Source: Candidatus Melainabacteria bacterium (GTDB lineage Bacteria; Cyanobacteriota; Vampirovibrionia; Obscuribacterales; Obscuribacteraceae). From it: DNA of 55,023 bases. The stretch's first letter is position 1. Every line of letters starts with the position of its first letter. The translations under genes and the position numbers were made by a program. The stretch is taken from NCBI GenBank assembly GCA_003242885.1, contig QKMZ01000008.1:1-55023 (forward strand). Reading direction: 5' to 3'. The notes below the pieces were generated by a model. It was given only the letters and a program-made list of their open reading frames with translations, did not search any database and was not told where the DNA came from. Shown piece by piece: positions 22,917 through 31,507 of the stretch.

Positions 22917-23870
22917 ATGTTTAAAGGTCGTGCCCATCTCAAAACAAGCGGATTTAGCGGCAACTATGCGCATCTCAATAAAAACAAATATGTTGATTTG
23001 AGTATTCTCTCTGTCTTTAAAGCGACGGTCGTTGTTGGGATGCAGCGTGGGGGGTCGATCGCTGCAAACTGGAAACCATTCATTCATAAACTTGGAATGG
23101 GACTTTCCGCAACTGCTTTTTTGGAGATAGACAATCAAAATTTGATTTTGTCACCGGAGTTCAAGGACCTGGACGGCACTGAGAAAGGGGTTGTGAGTTA
23201 CTGGTATGGAATGGCATTTGCAAAGTTGATCGTAGACGCAGAGTTAAAAGTTCCTTGGTTAGAGCACGTCGATGAGAAGTGGAAAAGCGGAAAATTAATT
23301 CTGTCGGGGGCGAGCAAGGAACGCGGCGATCTTGCAGGAATGGATAGGGGAGGCGGTTGGCACGTGGTTGAAGCTAAGGGACGCTCTCATTCGTGTACTT
23401 CAAAACTGGTGAAAGATGCAAAACAACAGGCATCAAATGTAAAAATGATAGAAAACCAAATCCCGGAGACAAGAAGTGTTGTGGCAGTCTCGCTTGGCAA
23501 ACAACCAATATCTATCATTTTTACTGATCCTCCTTCAAACGAGGATGTTGAAGGCGAAATTTGGAAAGTGAGTCGAGAAGACTTTTTCGAAAAGTACTAT
23601 CGCAACATCATTGAATATTTGAAGAGCCAAGAACATGAAAGGGTAAATCTTGGAGGTAAGGGAATTTTTGTTTGCGCAAGACTCTTTCCGAGAGAGGAAA
23701 CCCGCTGGGGAAGAGCCAAAATAGGACTCCTACAGAATATTTTTCTCAACCCTCAAACTGCATTACATGCTGTTGAAGGTTTACCGGAAGGAGACAGCAA
23801 AATAGGTTCTGATGGAATCGTCATTTTCGATACAGTGTGGGATTCAGAGCGCGATGAAATCATTTTATGA
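22917..23870 (+). CDS. Hypothetical protein with possible PD-(D/E)XK nuclease-like core
   Basis: A 317-residue protein of no recognised family. The segment LAGMDRGGGWHVVEAKGRS (~140-158) has the D…(E)xK arrangement of PD-(D/E)XK nucleases: Asp before a Gly-rich turn, then a β-strand ending in E-A-K. It is followed by a helix KLVKDAKQQASN with a Gln, as in many members. It lacks an obvious DNA-binding domain or ATPase partner. It is the last plus-strand gene before the minus-strand replication cluster. The nuclease call is based on one motif only and could be fortuitous. Confidence 0.55.
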   Translation: MFKGRAHLKTSGFSGNYAHLNKNKYVDLSILSVFKATVVVGMQRGGSIAANWKPFIHKLGMGLSATAFLEIDNQNLILSPEFKDLDGTEKGVVSYWYGMAFAKLIVDAELKVPWLEHVDEKWKSGKLILSGASKERGDLAGMDRGGGWHVVEAKGRSHSCTSKLVKDAKQQASNVKMIENQIPETRSVVAVSLGKQPISIIFTDPPSNEDVEGEIWKVSREDFFEKYYRNIIEYLKSQEHERVNLGGKGIFVCARLFPREETRWGRAKIGLLQNIFLNPQTALHAVEGLPEGDSKIGSDGIVIFDTVWDSERDEIIL

Positions 23871-24123
23871 ACATTGCATATGGTTTTATCGACCCAATTT
23901 AGTCTTAATCCATCAAAGTGCGTTCTCTAGTTGATCGAGCGCTTTAGAGCAATCGTACATGTTTGTCTGCAATTCAAAAATGTGTGACCAGTTTAAAGCG
24001 GCGGTGATATTAAGGCCTCTAAATCTGTACACTGGTGTACTGTTCAGTGCGGCAAGGTTCTCAGTTATTTCCGTAAACTTTGTTCGACAAGATGCGAGTT
24101 GGGCCCAATGCTCTGGTAATACT
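23871..24123. other. Convergent intergenic region
   Basis: About 250 bp between the stops of two convergent genes. No terminator with a strong stem and no supported gene was seen. Confidence 0.4.
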
Positions 24124-24462
24124 TCATCTGAGAGGAAGTGACGATTTATTTATTTGCGAAAGACGATTGCTTAAGGCTTTCAGGGCGATCTCAAAAAGGT
24201 CAATTCTGTCGCAAAGGTCGGAGACAGGCCTGGAGATTAGCACTTCGGAGCCTCTGGAATTTTTGTCAAATTGCTGAGCAGTGCGCAGCTGGATAAGTAT
24301 CTCGATAAGATTGATTTGTGCTTTCTTCGCGTTTATAAGAGGATGTGCATCAAGAAGTGTCCAGAACTTCTCAAAATCCAGTGTTTTGTGCGCTTGCCGC
24401 AGCTCATTTTTCAGCTCATCAATTTCTGTTTGAAGCCTTTGCTTTTGGTGATTTAGTTCCAT
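24124..24462 (-). CDS. Short coiled-coil protein of unknown function
   Basis: A 112-residue protein with an N-terminal coiled coil (NHQKQRLQTEIDELKNELRQ), a middle segment KFWTLLDAHPLINAKKAQIN and a C-terminal helix (LFEIALKALSNRLSQINK). The start at 24462 is preferred, since a longer in-frame start would overlap the preceding DACNV-type gene by ~100 bp; the ribosome site is weak (GAAAG). It is the last gene of the minus-strand series from the primase-like genes, 37 bp after the DACNV-type gene. Function is unknown. Confidence 0.5.
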   Translation of the reverse strand: MELNHQKQRLQTEIDELKNELRQAHKTLDFEKFWTLLDAHPLINAKKAQINLIEILIQLRTAQQFDKNSRGSEVLISRPVSDLCDRIDLFEIALKALSNRLSQINKSSLPLR

Positions 24463-24499
24463 GACATCTTTCGTTGTATAGCTTGCTGAAAATAAAATC

Positions 24500-25912
24500 T
24501 CACTGCGATTTCCACTGTTTGTAAGTTGGCGGAGAATGTTGGCATTCGTGATCACGAATATATTTTTCGATTGCAGCAGTAGCTTCTCCGTTTTCAAAAA
24601 TAGTTACGGGTCCATCTTCGGAGACTACAAGAACAACCATATTCGAGGTTTTTCGACTGTATCTTTGAGCTGAATTGAATCTAGCCCCTCTGGAAAGTTC
24701 TTCCTTTTCTCCAGATTCTCCATCTAGCAAACAAGCAAATGCAGAGATCGTTAGCGCTTTAACATCCACGTGTACGGCGCCATCTACCCTACTCATATCA
24801 GCAAATAGTTTGAATGTGTCTGCGTTCAGAGGTACGGGTTGTTCTAGGTGTTGCCCGCTCAATTCCCGAGCACGAACATTGCCCGAATCAAGCAATAGCG
24901 TAAAACCGAAATGATCTCTTCTAGCAGCCGTGACGAGCTCATTTACGACTTGCTCAATTTGGGTTTTCAGTGACTCATCTAATGTAGATAGAGAGCGAGT
25001 TTGTCTTTGAAGGTTGAGAGTCCATTTGCTTTCTATAGCCCTTAAAACGCCGTTTGCAGCTTGGCAAAGTGGGTTCCCGCGGAGAGCAAGGGTGAGATGT
25101 CCCTTTTCAAATTCGGCTAACAAAGGAGTTGCAAGGGACTCTCTGTGTGAAAAGCCAACAATGTCTCCGCCAATAGACACAAGTTGATAGTCTCGGCTGG
25201 TGGCTGTGAGAAACTTCCTTACATGTTTGAATTTGTTGATGCTCACCGAATTACGCAGAGGATAATCGACTTTTGGCTGTTGGTTTGGATCTCTATCAAA
25301 AATCGCCAGCGTTCCTGTGCAGCCAGAACCTTCTTCCTTGACAGTAGCGATTTCCATAAGCGAATCGAGAATGAGTTCGGCATCGGCATCACCACTCTTC
25401 AAAGTGCGTGGAAACATTTCTGCCATTATTACTTCCCGCACTACGTCGAAAGCAGCATGCTCTGCTAGTCGCCCACTTCCAATCTGCGTTCCATAATTCA
25501 TTTCAAGGTCAGGGCGAAGCAATGGCAGTTGCGCAAAGCGCAGCCACTGCTCTAGTAGAGCGGTTGGACTTTCTGTTTGAGGACGTTCAACAAACCACAT
25601 ATGGAAGTGAACGTCTTTCGACTGGTGAACCAGGGCGTAGAGTCCATCTGCAATTTCCGGAGTTCGCACAATTGCCTCAGACACGGACTCTATCCGGTTT
25701 TTGTACGGAACTGCGTCGCGAGCTTGAAAGTAAGCTTGGATCTCTTTCTTGTATTTATCCAAAAGTCCCTTCGTGTCGTAGACCAGAAAGTCATCCGAGT
25801 CTTGAGGATTAGTTGAGTAAATCAACGCTGCTCTGGTAGCACGTCCGAAGAATTTGGTTAGGCCTGACTGCAAGCCTTGCTTGACGATATGTACAGCCAG
25901 TGCGCGCTGCAT
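24500..25912 (-). CDS. DisA_N/DAC-domain protein of the DACNV type (diadenylate cyclase-like)
   Basis: A 470-residue protein. The last ~100 residues match the diadenylate-cyclase core: SRVDGAVHVDVKALTISAFA (DGA motif), RGARFNSAQRYSRKTSN and MVVLVVSEDGPVTIFENGE. The region before it, including DVHFHMWFVERP and a conserved glutamate-rich LAEFEKGHLT, fits the sensor-domain fusions described as DACNV. In active c-di-AMP synthases the second motif is RHR; here it reads R-F-N, so activity or substrate may differ. The start at 25912 (GGGTGG upstream) is preferred over one overlapping the primase gene. It follows that gene by 95 bp, linking a nucleotide-signal-type domain to plasmid replication genes. 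Confidence 0.72.
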   Translation of the reverse strand: MQRALAVHIVKQGLQSGLTKFFGRATRAALIYSTNPQDSDDFLVYDTKGLLDKYKKEIQAYFQARDAVPYKNRIESVSEAIVRTPEIADGLYALVHQSKDVHFHMWFVERPQTESPTALLEQWLRFAQLPLLRPDLEMNYGTQIGSGRLAEHAAFDVVREVIMAEMFPRTLKSGDADAELILDSLMEIATVKEEGSGCTGTLAIFDRDPNQQPKVDYPLRNSVSINKFKHVRKFLTATSRDYQLVSIGGDIVGFSHRESLATPLLAEFEKGHLTLALRGNPLCQAANGVLRAIESKWTLNLQRQTRSLSTLDESLKTQIEQVVNELVTAARRDHFGFTLLLDSGNVRARELSGQHLEQPVPLNADTFKLFADMSRVDGAVHVDVKALTISAFACLLDGESGEKEELSRGARFNSAQRYSRKTSNMVVLVVSEDGPVTIFENGEATAAIEKYIRDHECQHSPPTYKQWKSQ

Positions 25913-26007
25913 AGAAAAACCACCCGATTTTGACAGGAACCTGTCGAAGATTCGACCAGAGGGGATCTTACAAATCTGGCTTTTCAAGATCAACCGAGCC
26001 GACAGTC

Positions 26008-27609
26008 TCAGGAAGCTGTAGCTTCGCGATCTATTGCGAGTTGTACGGACTGGCCAAGGGATAGCGCCCGTTCTTTCAAAGCAGATATATGCATTGATAG
26101 CCAAATACAATCATCCTCACTCGGAGCAACTAATAATTCTCGTGCCAAGAGGTTCTGCAAAACCATTAGACCCTTCTGAGAGGTCACACAACGTGCACGT
26201 TCGAGTAATCGGTCTACTCCATACCGCCACTGCGCAGAAAACGATTTCTGTGCCACTTGAGAAAGGTGGCGATTATGTTCTCCTTTTTGCTGATCTCTCA
26301 TCTTGAGTTCGTAAACTATGCGACGAGCAGCAAGTCGGCCCGGCGGCATATCTTTTGAATGAAGAGGAGAAGGGGGCTGACTTTTTGGCGAAGTCACCCC
26401 CTCCACAGCGTTATATTCGTGTAAATCACTTGCCAAGCACCCACTGCGCATTTCTTCCATGGCAGGTTTCCAGAGTTGCGGATATTTGGCGATCGTCCTG
26501 GTGCTGACGCCGGACTTAATAGCAAGGTCCCGTGTACTGAATGTCATTTTCGATTCACGGAAGTCTTCTACAGCTGCACAGATCAGTTTCTGAGCCCGTG
26601 TGGCTCTGTTGGCATTGTTCCGAACCCAGGAAATGGGGACTGCGGATTCATATTTCCGCGCTTCCGCGCAACGCCGATGCGGCGGAATCCAGCTGGTTGC
26701 TCTTTCGATGTGCTTATTCGCTTCTTCACGTCCTGCACTTATGTCTTTGCTCTTTCCGTGGTGTTTGGTTTTCAGGATCTCTTCAATTAGAAGTTTCCGC
26801 TCGTCTTCGTAACCGTAGCCGAGCGCGGAAATTAGTCTTTCCGGATCTCCATAAAACAGGTAATGCCCCATCGTGAAAACGGCATCAGCTCTTTGACCGG
26901 TTGCTGACAGTCCATGCTCAAAATAGTGACGACCGCGCAGCCATGAATCGCAATTAATCCCCGGAGGCAATTTCCGAAATGCTTGTATGACTTCTTTCTG
27001 CGCTTCTACGCTTCCTTGAGGAACAAGGTCAGGTTTAATCGGTACAATTTCCGCGCCGGGGAAGTTGATGCGAGCTTTGACAATAATTTCAGCTCTAGAT
27101 GCCTCGACTCGCTCAACAAAAGCTCTCAACTTATGGAAGTGGTGATAAGGGTTGGCCGAACATTCGATATCGCGAGTGAATTGAGTAAGAGCGTCAGCGG
27201 GAGAAAGTTCATCACGCTCTTCTCGCACAGTTAGACTGTGATCGTTGAGCCAAGCAAAACCTGGCTGCAAAGGAAGCCTAAGCCCTTGGCCCAGAGACTT
27301 ATTGCCGGGGTTCGGAAATATCTCGAGCTTGCCTTTTTCGACGGTGAAATCATGCAACGCAAACAGCTTGTACAACTGTTTATAAAGGTCTCTGCTGCTT
27401 ATTGGCGCATCAAAGTAGATATAGATGTGCCATCCGCCTGAGTAGGATGACCGATAGAGATTGAATCCCTCAATGCCGGCTTTCTGTAGCAACGCGGAAA
27501 TTTTGGCAAAGCCGGCAGCATTATGATATGGGCTGCCATTGTCTATATCCAAAACGGCGTACTTGCTCGCCTTACCAGCGCGAGTGCCTATGAAGTACTT
27601 GGGGTGCAC
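26008..27609 (-). CDS. Primase-like plasmid replication protein (archaeo-eukaryotic primase superfamily)
   Basis: A protein of at least 533 residues. The N-terminal third shows archaeo-eukaryotic primase motifs: motif I with DxD (KYAVLDIDNGSPYHN), motif II with the conserved His (YSGGWHIYIYFDAP) and motif III with an acidic residue (GKLEIFPNPGNKSLGQGLRL), then LPLQPGFAWLNDH. A helix-turn-helix is likely at ~370-390 (TFSTRDLAIKSGVSTRTIAK). It probably primes or initiates plasmid replication. The listed start is GTG at 27609, but a homologous frame stays open upstream to about 27838 (…FFPLRTTEALSIFLGLF…) without ATG, GTG or TTG, so the true start is unresolved. The paralog at 27984 precedes it. 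Confidence 0.75.
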   Translation of the reverse strand: MHPKYFIGTRAGKASKYAVLDIDNGSPYHNAAGFAKISALLQKAGIEGFNLYRSSYSGGWHIYIYFDAPISSRDLYKQLYKLFALHDFTVEKGKLEIFPNPGNKSLGQGLRLPLQPGFAWLNDHSLTVREERDELSPADALTQFTRDIECSANPYHHFHKLRAFVERVEASRAEIIVKARINFPGAEIVPIKPDLVPQGSVEAQKEVIQAFRKLPPGINCDSWLRGRHYFEHGLSATGQRADAVFTMGHYLFYGDPERLISALGYGYEDERKLLIEEILKTKHHGKSKDISAGREEANKHIERATSWIPPHRRCAEARKYESAVPISWVRNNANRATRAQKLICAAVEDFRESKMTFSTRDLAIKSGVSTRTIAKYPQLWKPAMEEMRSGCLASDLHEYNAVEGVTSPKSQPPSPLHSKDMPPGRLAARRIVYELKMRDQQKGEHNRHLSQVAQKSFSAQWRYGVDRLLERARCVTSQKGLMVLQNLLARELLVAPSEDDCIWLSMHISALKERALSLGQSVQLAIDREATAS

Positions 27610-27840
27610 GCATGCTGCAGCCTTGAGAATTTCTGTATCGGTGAGCTGCCAATCATCTTTTGCCGAAAACCACGGACCGCCGTCTAGCGGCTTGCAGATA
27701 TATGCATATCGATGAAATAGTCCAAGAAAAATGGATAGCGCTTCTGTGGTCCGAAGCGGAAAAAATTTTATGCGTGAGAATCTAGCTGGCTGGCCATTGG
27801 AGGCTGCCAGAGCAATATGTCCGGTCGTAAGCGTTCCTCT

Positions 27841-27983
27841 TTCTAATTAAAGATGAGTTGACCTAGCCGGATCGGTGCATTATGCTTGCGCTATCTCAGG
27901 GCGTCTCGCAAACTCCTGAATAAAACCGCATAACCGATCCGTTAGTGATCTCTCAAAACATCGCCTGCCAGCGATGTTTTTTG
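27841..27983. promoter_or_regulatory. Inverted repeats between the two primase-like genes
   Basis: Two structures are visible: an inverted pair CGGATCGG (27868-27875) / CCGATCCG (27934-27941), and a perfect 10-bp stem AAAACATCGC / GCGATGTTTT at 27955-27980 just after the upstream gene's stop. The second may be a terminator; the first may be an operator or Rep-binding site. Confidence 0.55.
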
Positions 27984-29030
27984 CTAACTAGTGTTTTGAA
28001 TTACCTCCTTTGTCTCAGTAGCATTGGCCAGTTCGGCCAGCAATGGGGTCGAAAAAACTTGTTCTTGCTCTGATTTAGCTGCTTGGGAGCTATCAGGTAA
28101 GTTAGATCTGGCGCGCTTTTCGCGCTTAGGCCTTCCTTTCGGAAGGGCAGAAATTCCGTTTGGAATGATTGGGAAAAGCAATAGTTGCGTCCCTTCTTCA
28201 GACTCGATTGACGGTGAGTTGCTCTCTGGCTCTGTCACCTCATCGGATTCAACAAAACTGTCTTCCAGTATGGACTCGGCGGTCTCAATCACAGGTGCAT
28301 CGGCTTCTGTTTCTACAACAGTTTCATTTAACTGTTCTTGGAATGCATTCAAGTCCGAATCAACTGCAAGTTCACATATAGCTTCGATAACTGCCGGTTC
28401 AATGTTTGATAAAGGCGCCGAGCTCAAACTCTCATTGAGCTTCTCCCGCACGTTGTTAGGAGAAACAGCCGCAGAATCTAAATCATGGAGAAACATGGCG
28501 GTGGCAGCCGGTATAGATATGCTGTCACGGCTTAGTCTGGTCTCAAGTCGATCATTGAGCCAAGAAAAACCCGGTTGCAGCGGTAGAGGCCAGGGCAATT
28601 CAGTAGAGTGGACAATCAGGTTATTTTCACCTGGTGTGAATCCTGATGCCCTCAGGTAACTAGAAATGGACGCTGTCATTTCTGCGGTTTTCACAGGCTC
28701 GGAAAAGGACAGAAAGATTTGCACACTTTGTGATTCACTCACTCCGTAAAGCTTCGGCTTCATGCCGGCGGAGGACAGAAGCTGGACAATTAGAGCCACT
28801 GTATCTGTTTCTAGAAAGGGTGAATTTTCCGGAATTGTTAGAACAAGATGATTAGAATGTGTGTCCAGAAGACATGCACGAAGAGTCTTAGAGTCATTTG
28901 CTATAGATGCATTGATTTCTTCATCAGTCAGGTAATGATAGTGGCTCATAGTGCGCCACTGTGTAGCACCAACTCGGCGCACGGCTGAACCAAATCGCTG
29001 CGAAAAAAGAGAGAGAAAGCGCTTATTCAA
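27984..29030 (-). CDS. Degenerate paralog of the primase-like Rep protein
   Basis: A 348-residue protein. Residues ~1-170 align with the downstream primase-like protein over its whole core: FLSLF (FLGLF), HYLTDEEI (WQLTDTEI), ACLLDTHSNH (AVLDIDNGSPYH), VQIFLSFSEPV (WHIYIYFDAPI) and LPWPLPLQPGFSWLNDR (LRLPLQPGFAWLNDH). The DxD, the motif II His and the motif III Glu are all lost, so it should be catalytically inactive. Residues ~200-290 are very acidic; a basic patch (KGRPKREKRARS) follows. It probably regulates or assists the active protein. The start is uncertain: TTG at 29030 has no clear ribosome site, and similarity to the paralog may extend slightly upstream. Confidence 0.72.
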   Translation of the reverse strand: MNKRFLSLFSQRFGSAVRRVGATQWRTMSHYHYLTDEEINASIANDSKTLRACLLDTHSNHLVLTIPENSPFLETDTVALIVQLLSSAGMKPKLYGVSESQSVQIFLSFSEPVKTAEMTASISSYLRASGFTPGENNLIVHSTELPWPLPLQPGFSWLNDRLETRLSRDSISIPAATAMFLHDLDSAAVSPNNVREKLNESLSSAPLSNIEPAVIEAICELAVDSDLNAFQEQLNETVVETEADAPVIETAESILEDSFVESDEVTEPESNSPSIESEEGTQLLLFPIIPNGISALPKGRPKREKRARSNLPDSSQAAKSEQEQVFSTPLLAELANATETKEVIQNTS

Positions 29031-29037
29031 AGCAACG

Positions 29038-30117
29038 CTATCGAGCTCGTCTTGTGTCGTTACCGGTACTTTACCCTGGACACAGTCTATATAAGTACTA
29101 ATTGTCGGTCTCTCTTTCTAGGAGATAGTCAAACGCGCAAAGGGCACCAATATTTGATCGACATAGCTTTGGACATATTGCCAAGTAGTTGATCGTTGAC
29201 ACTATATAAGGTGCAATAAAGTCGATCAATACTTTAGATCTACTACTCTGATGAGGAAGCGAATTTGATCGATCGCGGAAATTTCCGCGGTTATGCCACC
29301 ATTGTGGATTTCCGCCACCGGTGGGAGCAAGCGACATCAATTGATCTATTTTCGATCTATAAAACTTCTGGGCAAAACGCAACTTTCCATAGCCCGGAAA
29401 TATAGGTTCCGGAGAGTTTGCTGGAAGCGCGGAAGCTTTGACGACATGTGCTCTGATACTGAAAAGGTTCGCTGAATGCAAGTTTTAGACTTTCTAGTGC
29501 ATTTGCTGTGCGCACCAACAACGATATCAGATTTATATGTTTCCGCAACCCGGAAATTGGAATTTCTTTGGCAAAGAAATGAAATTGTAGTGCCGGCGCC
29601 GAAATGTGGACTTTGGAAGAATCGCGCGAACGTGCGCTCAGTGGCAGTTTCAACCATCATTCCACCAGCAGATGACGGTTACTCCACTACGAGGTGCCGA
29701 AATAGCTCGGAAATATTTTCCGCACTTCGGCAGTAATTCCGAGGCTCGGAAATCCCCGCAAAACATGGAATTGCTCCTTGTGCACGGTCAAGAGGAGCAT
29801 TTTCGCAAAAAAAAAGAGGATAAGGAGCCCGAAGAGAACCGCCTACCCAAAACAGGTCTGATAAATGTGCATCAGAAATAGTGCCACCAGATATACACCA
29901 CCAATGCAGATCCGAATGCGGCTCGGAAATAGAGGTTCGGCACCGCAGAAAGCTCACAAAGCTCTGCTGATGGGCTTTAAAAGCGTGCGAGGAAACATAC
30001 CGCAGAAAAGTCTTGAATCAATTTCCATGGCGTCGAAAGGAAATTCTCCTATAATGAATCTGAATTATTCGCGACAAATATATCCACCAGCGCGCCACTA
30101 GATATGGAACCAGCCAG
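29038..30117. other. oriV: Repeat-rich non-coding region, candidate replication origin (oriV)
   Basis: About 1.1 kb without a supported gene lies between the primase-like operon (minus) and the HTH/coiled-coil gene (plus). The motif YYCGGAAAT occurs at 29393, 29549, 29706, 29745 and 29922 (and 30286 inside the next gene); a 16-bp perfect palindrome CGCGGAAATTTCCGCG lies at 29274-29289. GATC-centred motifs (TTGATCG, GTCGATCAA, TCGATCTATAAA) cluster at 29150-29360, and CCACCA/ATATATCCACCA motifs recur at 29882-30085. Iteron-like repeats next to Rep genes are typical of plasmid origins. No binding data exist here. Confidence 0.55.
29274..29289. repeat. 16-bp perfect palindrome in the origin candidate
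   Basis: CGCGGAAATTTCCGCG is self-complementary and its half-site contains the same CGGAAAT core as the dispersed repeats, suggesting two head-to-head sites for one DNA-binding protein. Confidence 0.75.
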
Positions 30118-30870
30118 ATGAAAACGATTTCGGTCAAAGAAGCAGCTCAGGCTCTAGGAATCACTCCACGGGCGGTCATTTATAGAATTCAAAATGGAGA
30201 TTTGAACGGCCACCAAACACCTAATCCATATGGCGTGAACGAATGGCGCATATATCCCACCAAAGACATATCGCAGAAACTCAAGCTCGGAAATGATTCA
30301 ACGAGCCAAGAAATAGATTTCGCACCCCAAGAAGAAACGGTTGATGCGGAAACAGTGAGCGAGGAAACTGCTTCCGAGGCCCCGCAATACCAAGCCTGGG
30401 TGGAAGCAGAACGTCAGCACATGCGTGTTATTGCAGAAGAAATGATGAAGCCACTGCTGGAAACTATTCGACACCAGGAAAGGCTTTTGGAAGACCAGGG
30501 CCGCCAACTCAAACTGCTGCCTGATTTCGAGAAACAAGCCGAAGAAGAGCGCAAAGCAGCTCAATTAAAAGCACTTGAGGTTGAAGCCCTGCGCAAGCAG
30601 ATTGAAGCACTTCAAACCGAGCAGGAAGAAACGGAAAAGGCTAAAGAACAAGTTGCACTGTTGGAGCAGTCGCTAGAAGAAGCAAAGCTTCAAGCAGAAG
30701 CCGAATTGCTGAAGCTGAAAGAAGAAAAAGAAAGCCAGCTAAAAGAAGTCGAAGAACAGCTAAAAACGCTCTCTCAGACAGTTCACGATTTGAAACAGCC
30801 CTGGTGGAAAAAAATGTTCGGTATTAGTCCAGAAGCGGATGCTACAAAATCTTCTCAAAATGAGCAATAA
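30118..30870 (+). CDS. HTH–coiled-coil protein (KfrA-like architecture)
   Basis: A 250-residue protein. Residues 1-60 form a MerR/excisionase-like helix-turn-helix (SVKEAAQALGITPRAVIYRI, then GVNEWRIYPTKDI). A Glu-rich linker follows, then a long coiled coil from ~95 to 225 (QHMRVIAEEMMKPLLETIRH … LKEVEEQLKTLSQTVHDL), ending in an aromatic-basic WWKKMFG tail. An N-terminal DNA-binding domain plus long coil resembles KfrA-type plasmid proteins that aid partition or copy control. It faces the origin candidate, and a TATAAT box lies at 30050-30055. Its end overlaps the HNH gene by 11 bp, indicating translational coupling. Confidence 0.72.
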   Translation: MKTISVKEAAQALGITPRAVIYRIQNGDLNGHQTPNPYGVNEWRIYPTKDISQKLKLGNDSTSQEIDFAPQEETVDAETVSEETASEAPQYQAWVEAERQHMRVIAEEMMKPLLETIRHQERLLEDQGRQLKLLPDFEKQAEEERKAAQLKALEVEALRKQIEALQTEQEETEKAKEQVALLEQSLEEAKLQAEAELLKLKEEKESQLKEVEEQLKTLSQTVHDLKQPWWKKMFGISPEADATKSSQNEQ

Positions 30871-31507
30871 CGATGTAATTGATAGAACCGAACCCCGCAT
30901 TTGTATCTATTGCAAATTTGAGAAAAGATTTCAGCGCGGCAAAAGGGGCGGAGACTTTAACAGCGAACATGTAATTCCGCAGGCATTTGCCAGCGTTAAA
31001 AACTCTCTGACACTGATCGGGCAAGTTTGCAGCGATTGCAATGGAGAGCTTGGACGCACCATCGACCAAAATTTGTCGCGCGGAACGGTAGAAGCGATCG
31101 ATCGATTTAAAGAAAAACAAAAACCAGCAGAAAAAATTGGCGAGCTAAGCAGAAAGAAACTAAATATCAGTCTAGAGAAGTCTCAGAATGAGACCATTCG
31201 CAAAGCTCATGTTGACTTAACTCATGAAGGTACAGAACTCAAACAACAGTTTGCAGTTCAACTGACCATCAGGCTAAAAGGATCAAACGAGTGGCTGGCA
31301 ATTAAACGTTCGGATGTGAATTTTCTCGATAAATGTCACACTTTTATTCGCGATAAATGTCATGCTCCACACGGTATTTTGGTGCAGCTAAGTCGCGTGC
31401 AGAAGATGTCGGAATTACAGCGGATTTTGCGATACCGCTTGTGGTGCTACGAAGAAATCAGCACCTGCTATAAAATGGCTACAAACCAGCTAGGTGCAGG
31501 TTCTTAG
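30860..31507 (+). pseudogene. HNH endonuclease gene, interrupted by the Tn552-like element (5' part with transposon-encoded tail)
   Basis: The N-terminal part is an HNH nuclease: CIYCKFEKRF (first Cys pair), NSEHVIPQAFAS (catalytic His), QVCSDCNGELGRTID (second Cys pair and Asn). The natural reading frame ends at the transposon end (31315); from there the frame runs into transposon DNA, adding NFLDKCHTFIRDKCH and ~50 further residues up to a stop at 31507. The likely original C-terminus lies beyond the transposon at 34537-34661. A truncated protein may still be made, but the native one is lost. The ATG at 30860 overlaps the stop of the HTH–coiled-coil gene. Confidence 0.7.
31315..31362 (+). 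repeat. Left end of the Tn552-like element, two transposase sites
   Basis: The terminal 24 bp begin TGTGAATTTTCTCG. Two copies of CGATAAATGTCA start at 31327 and 31351, spaced 24 bp. Confidence 0.88.
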
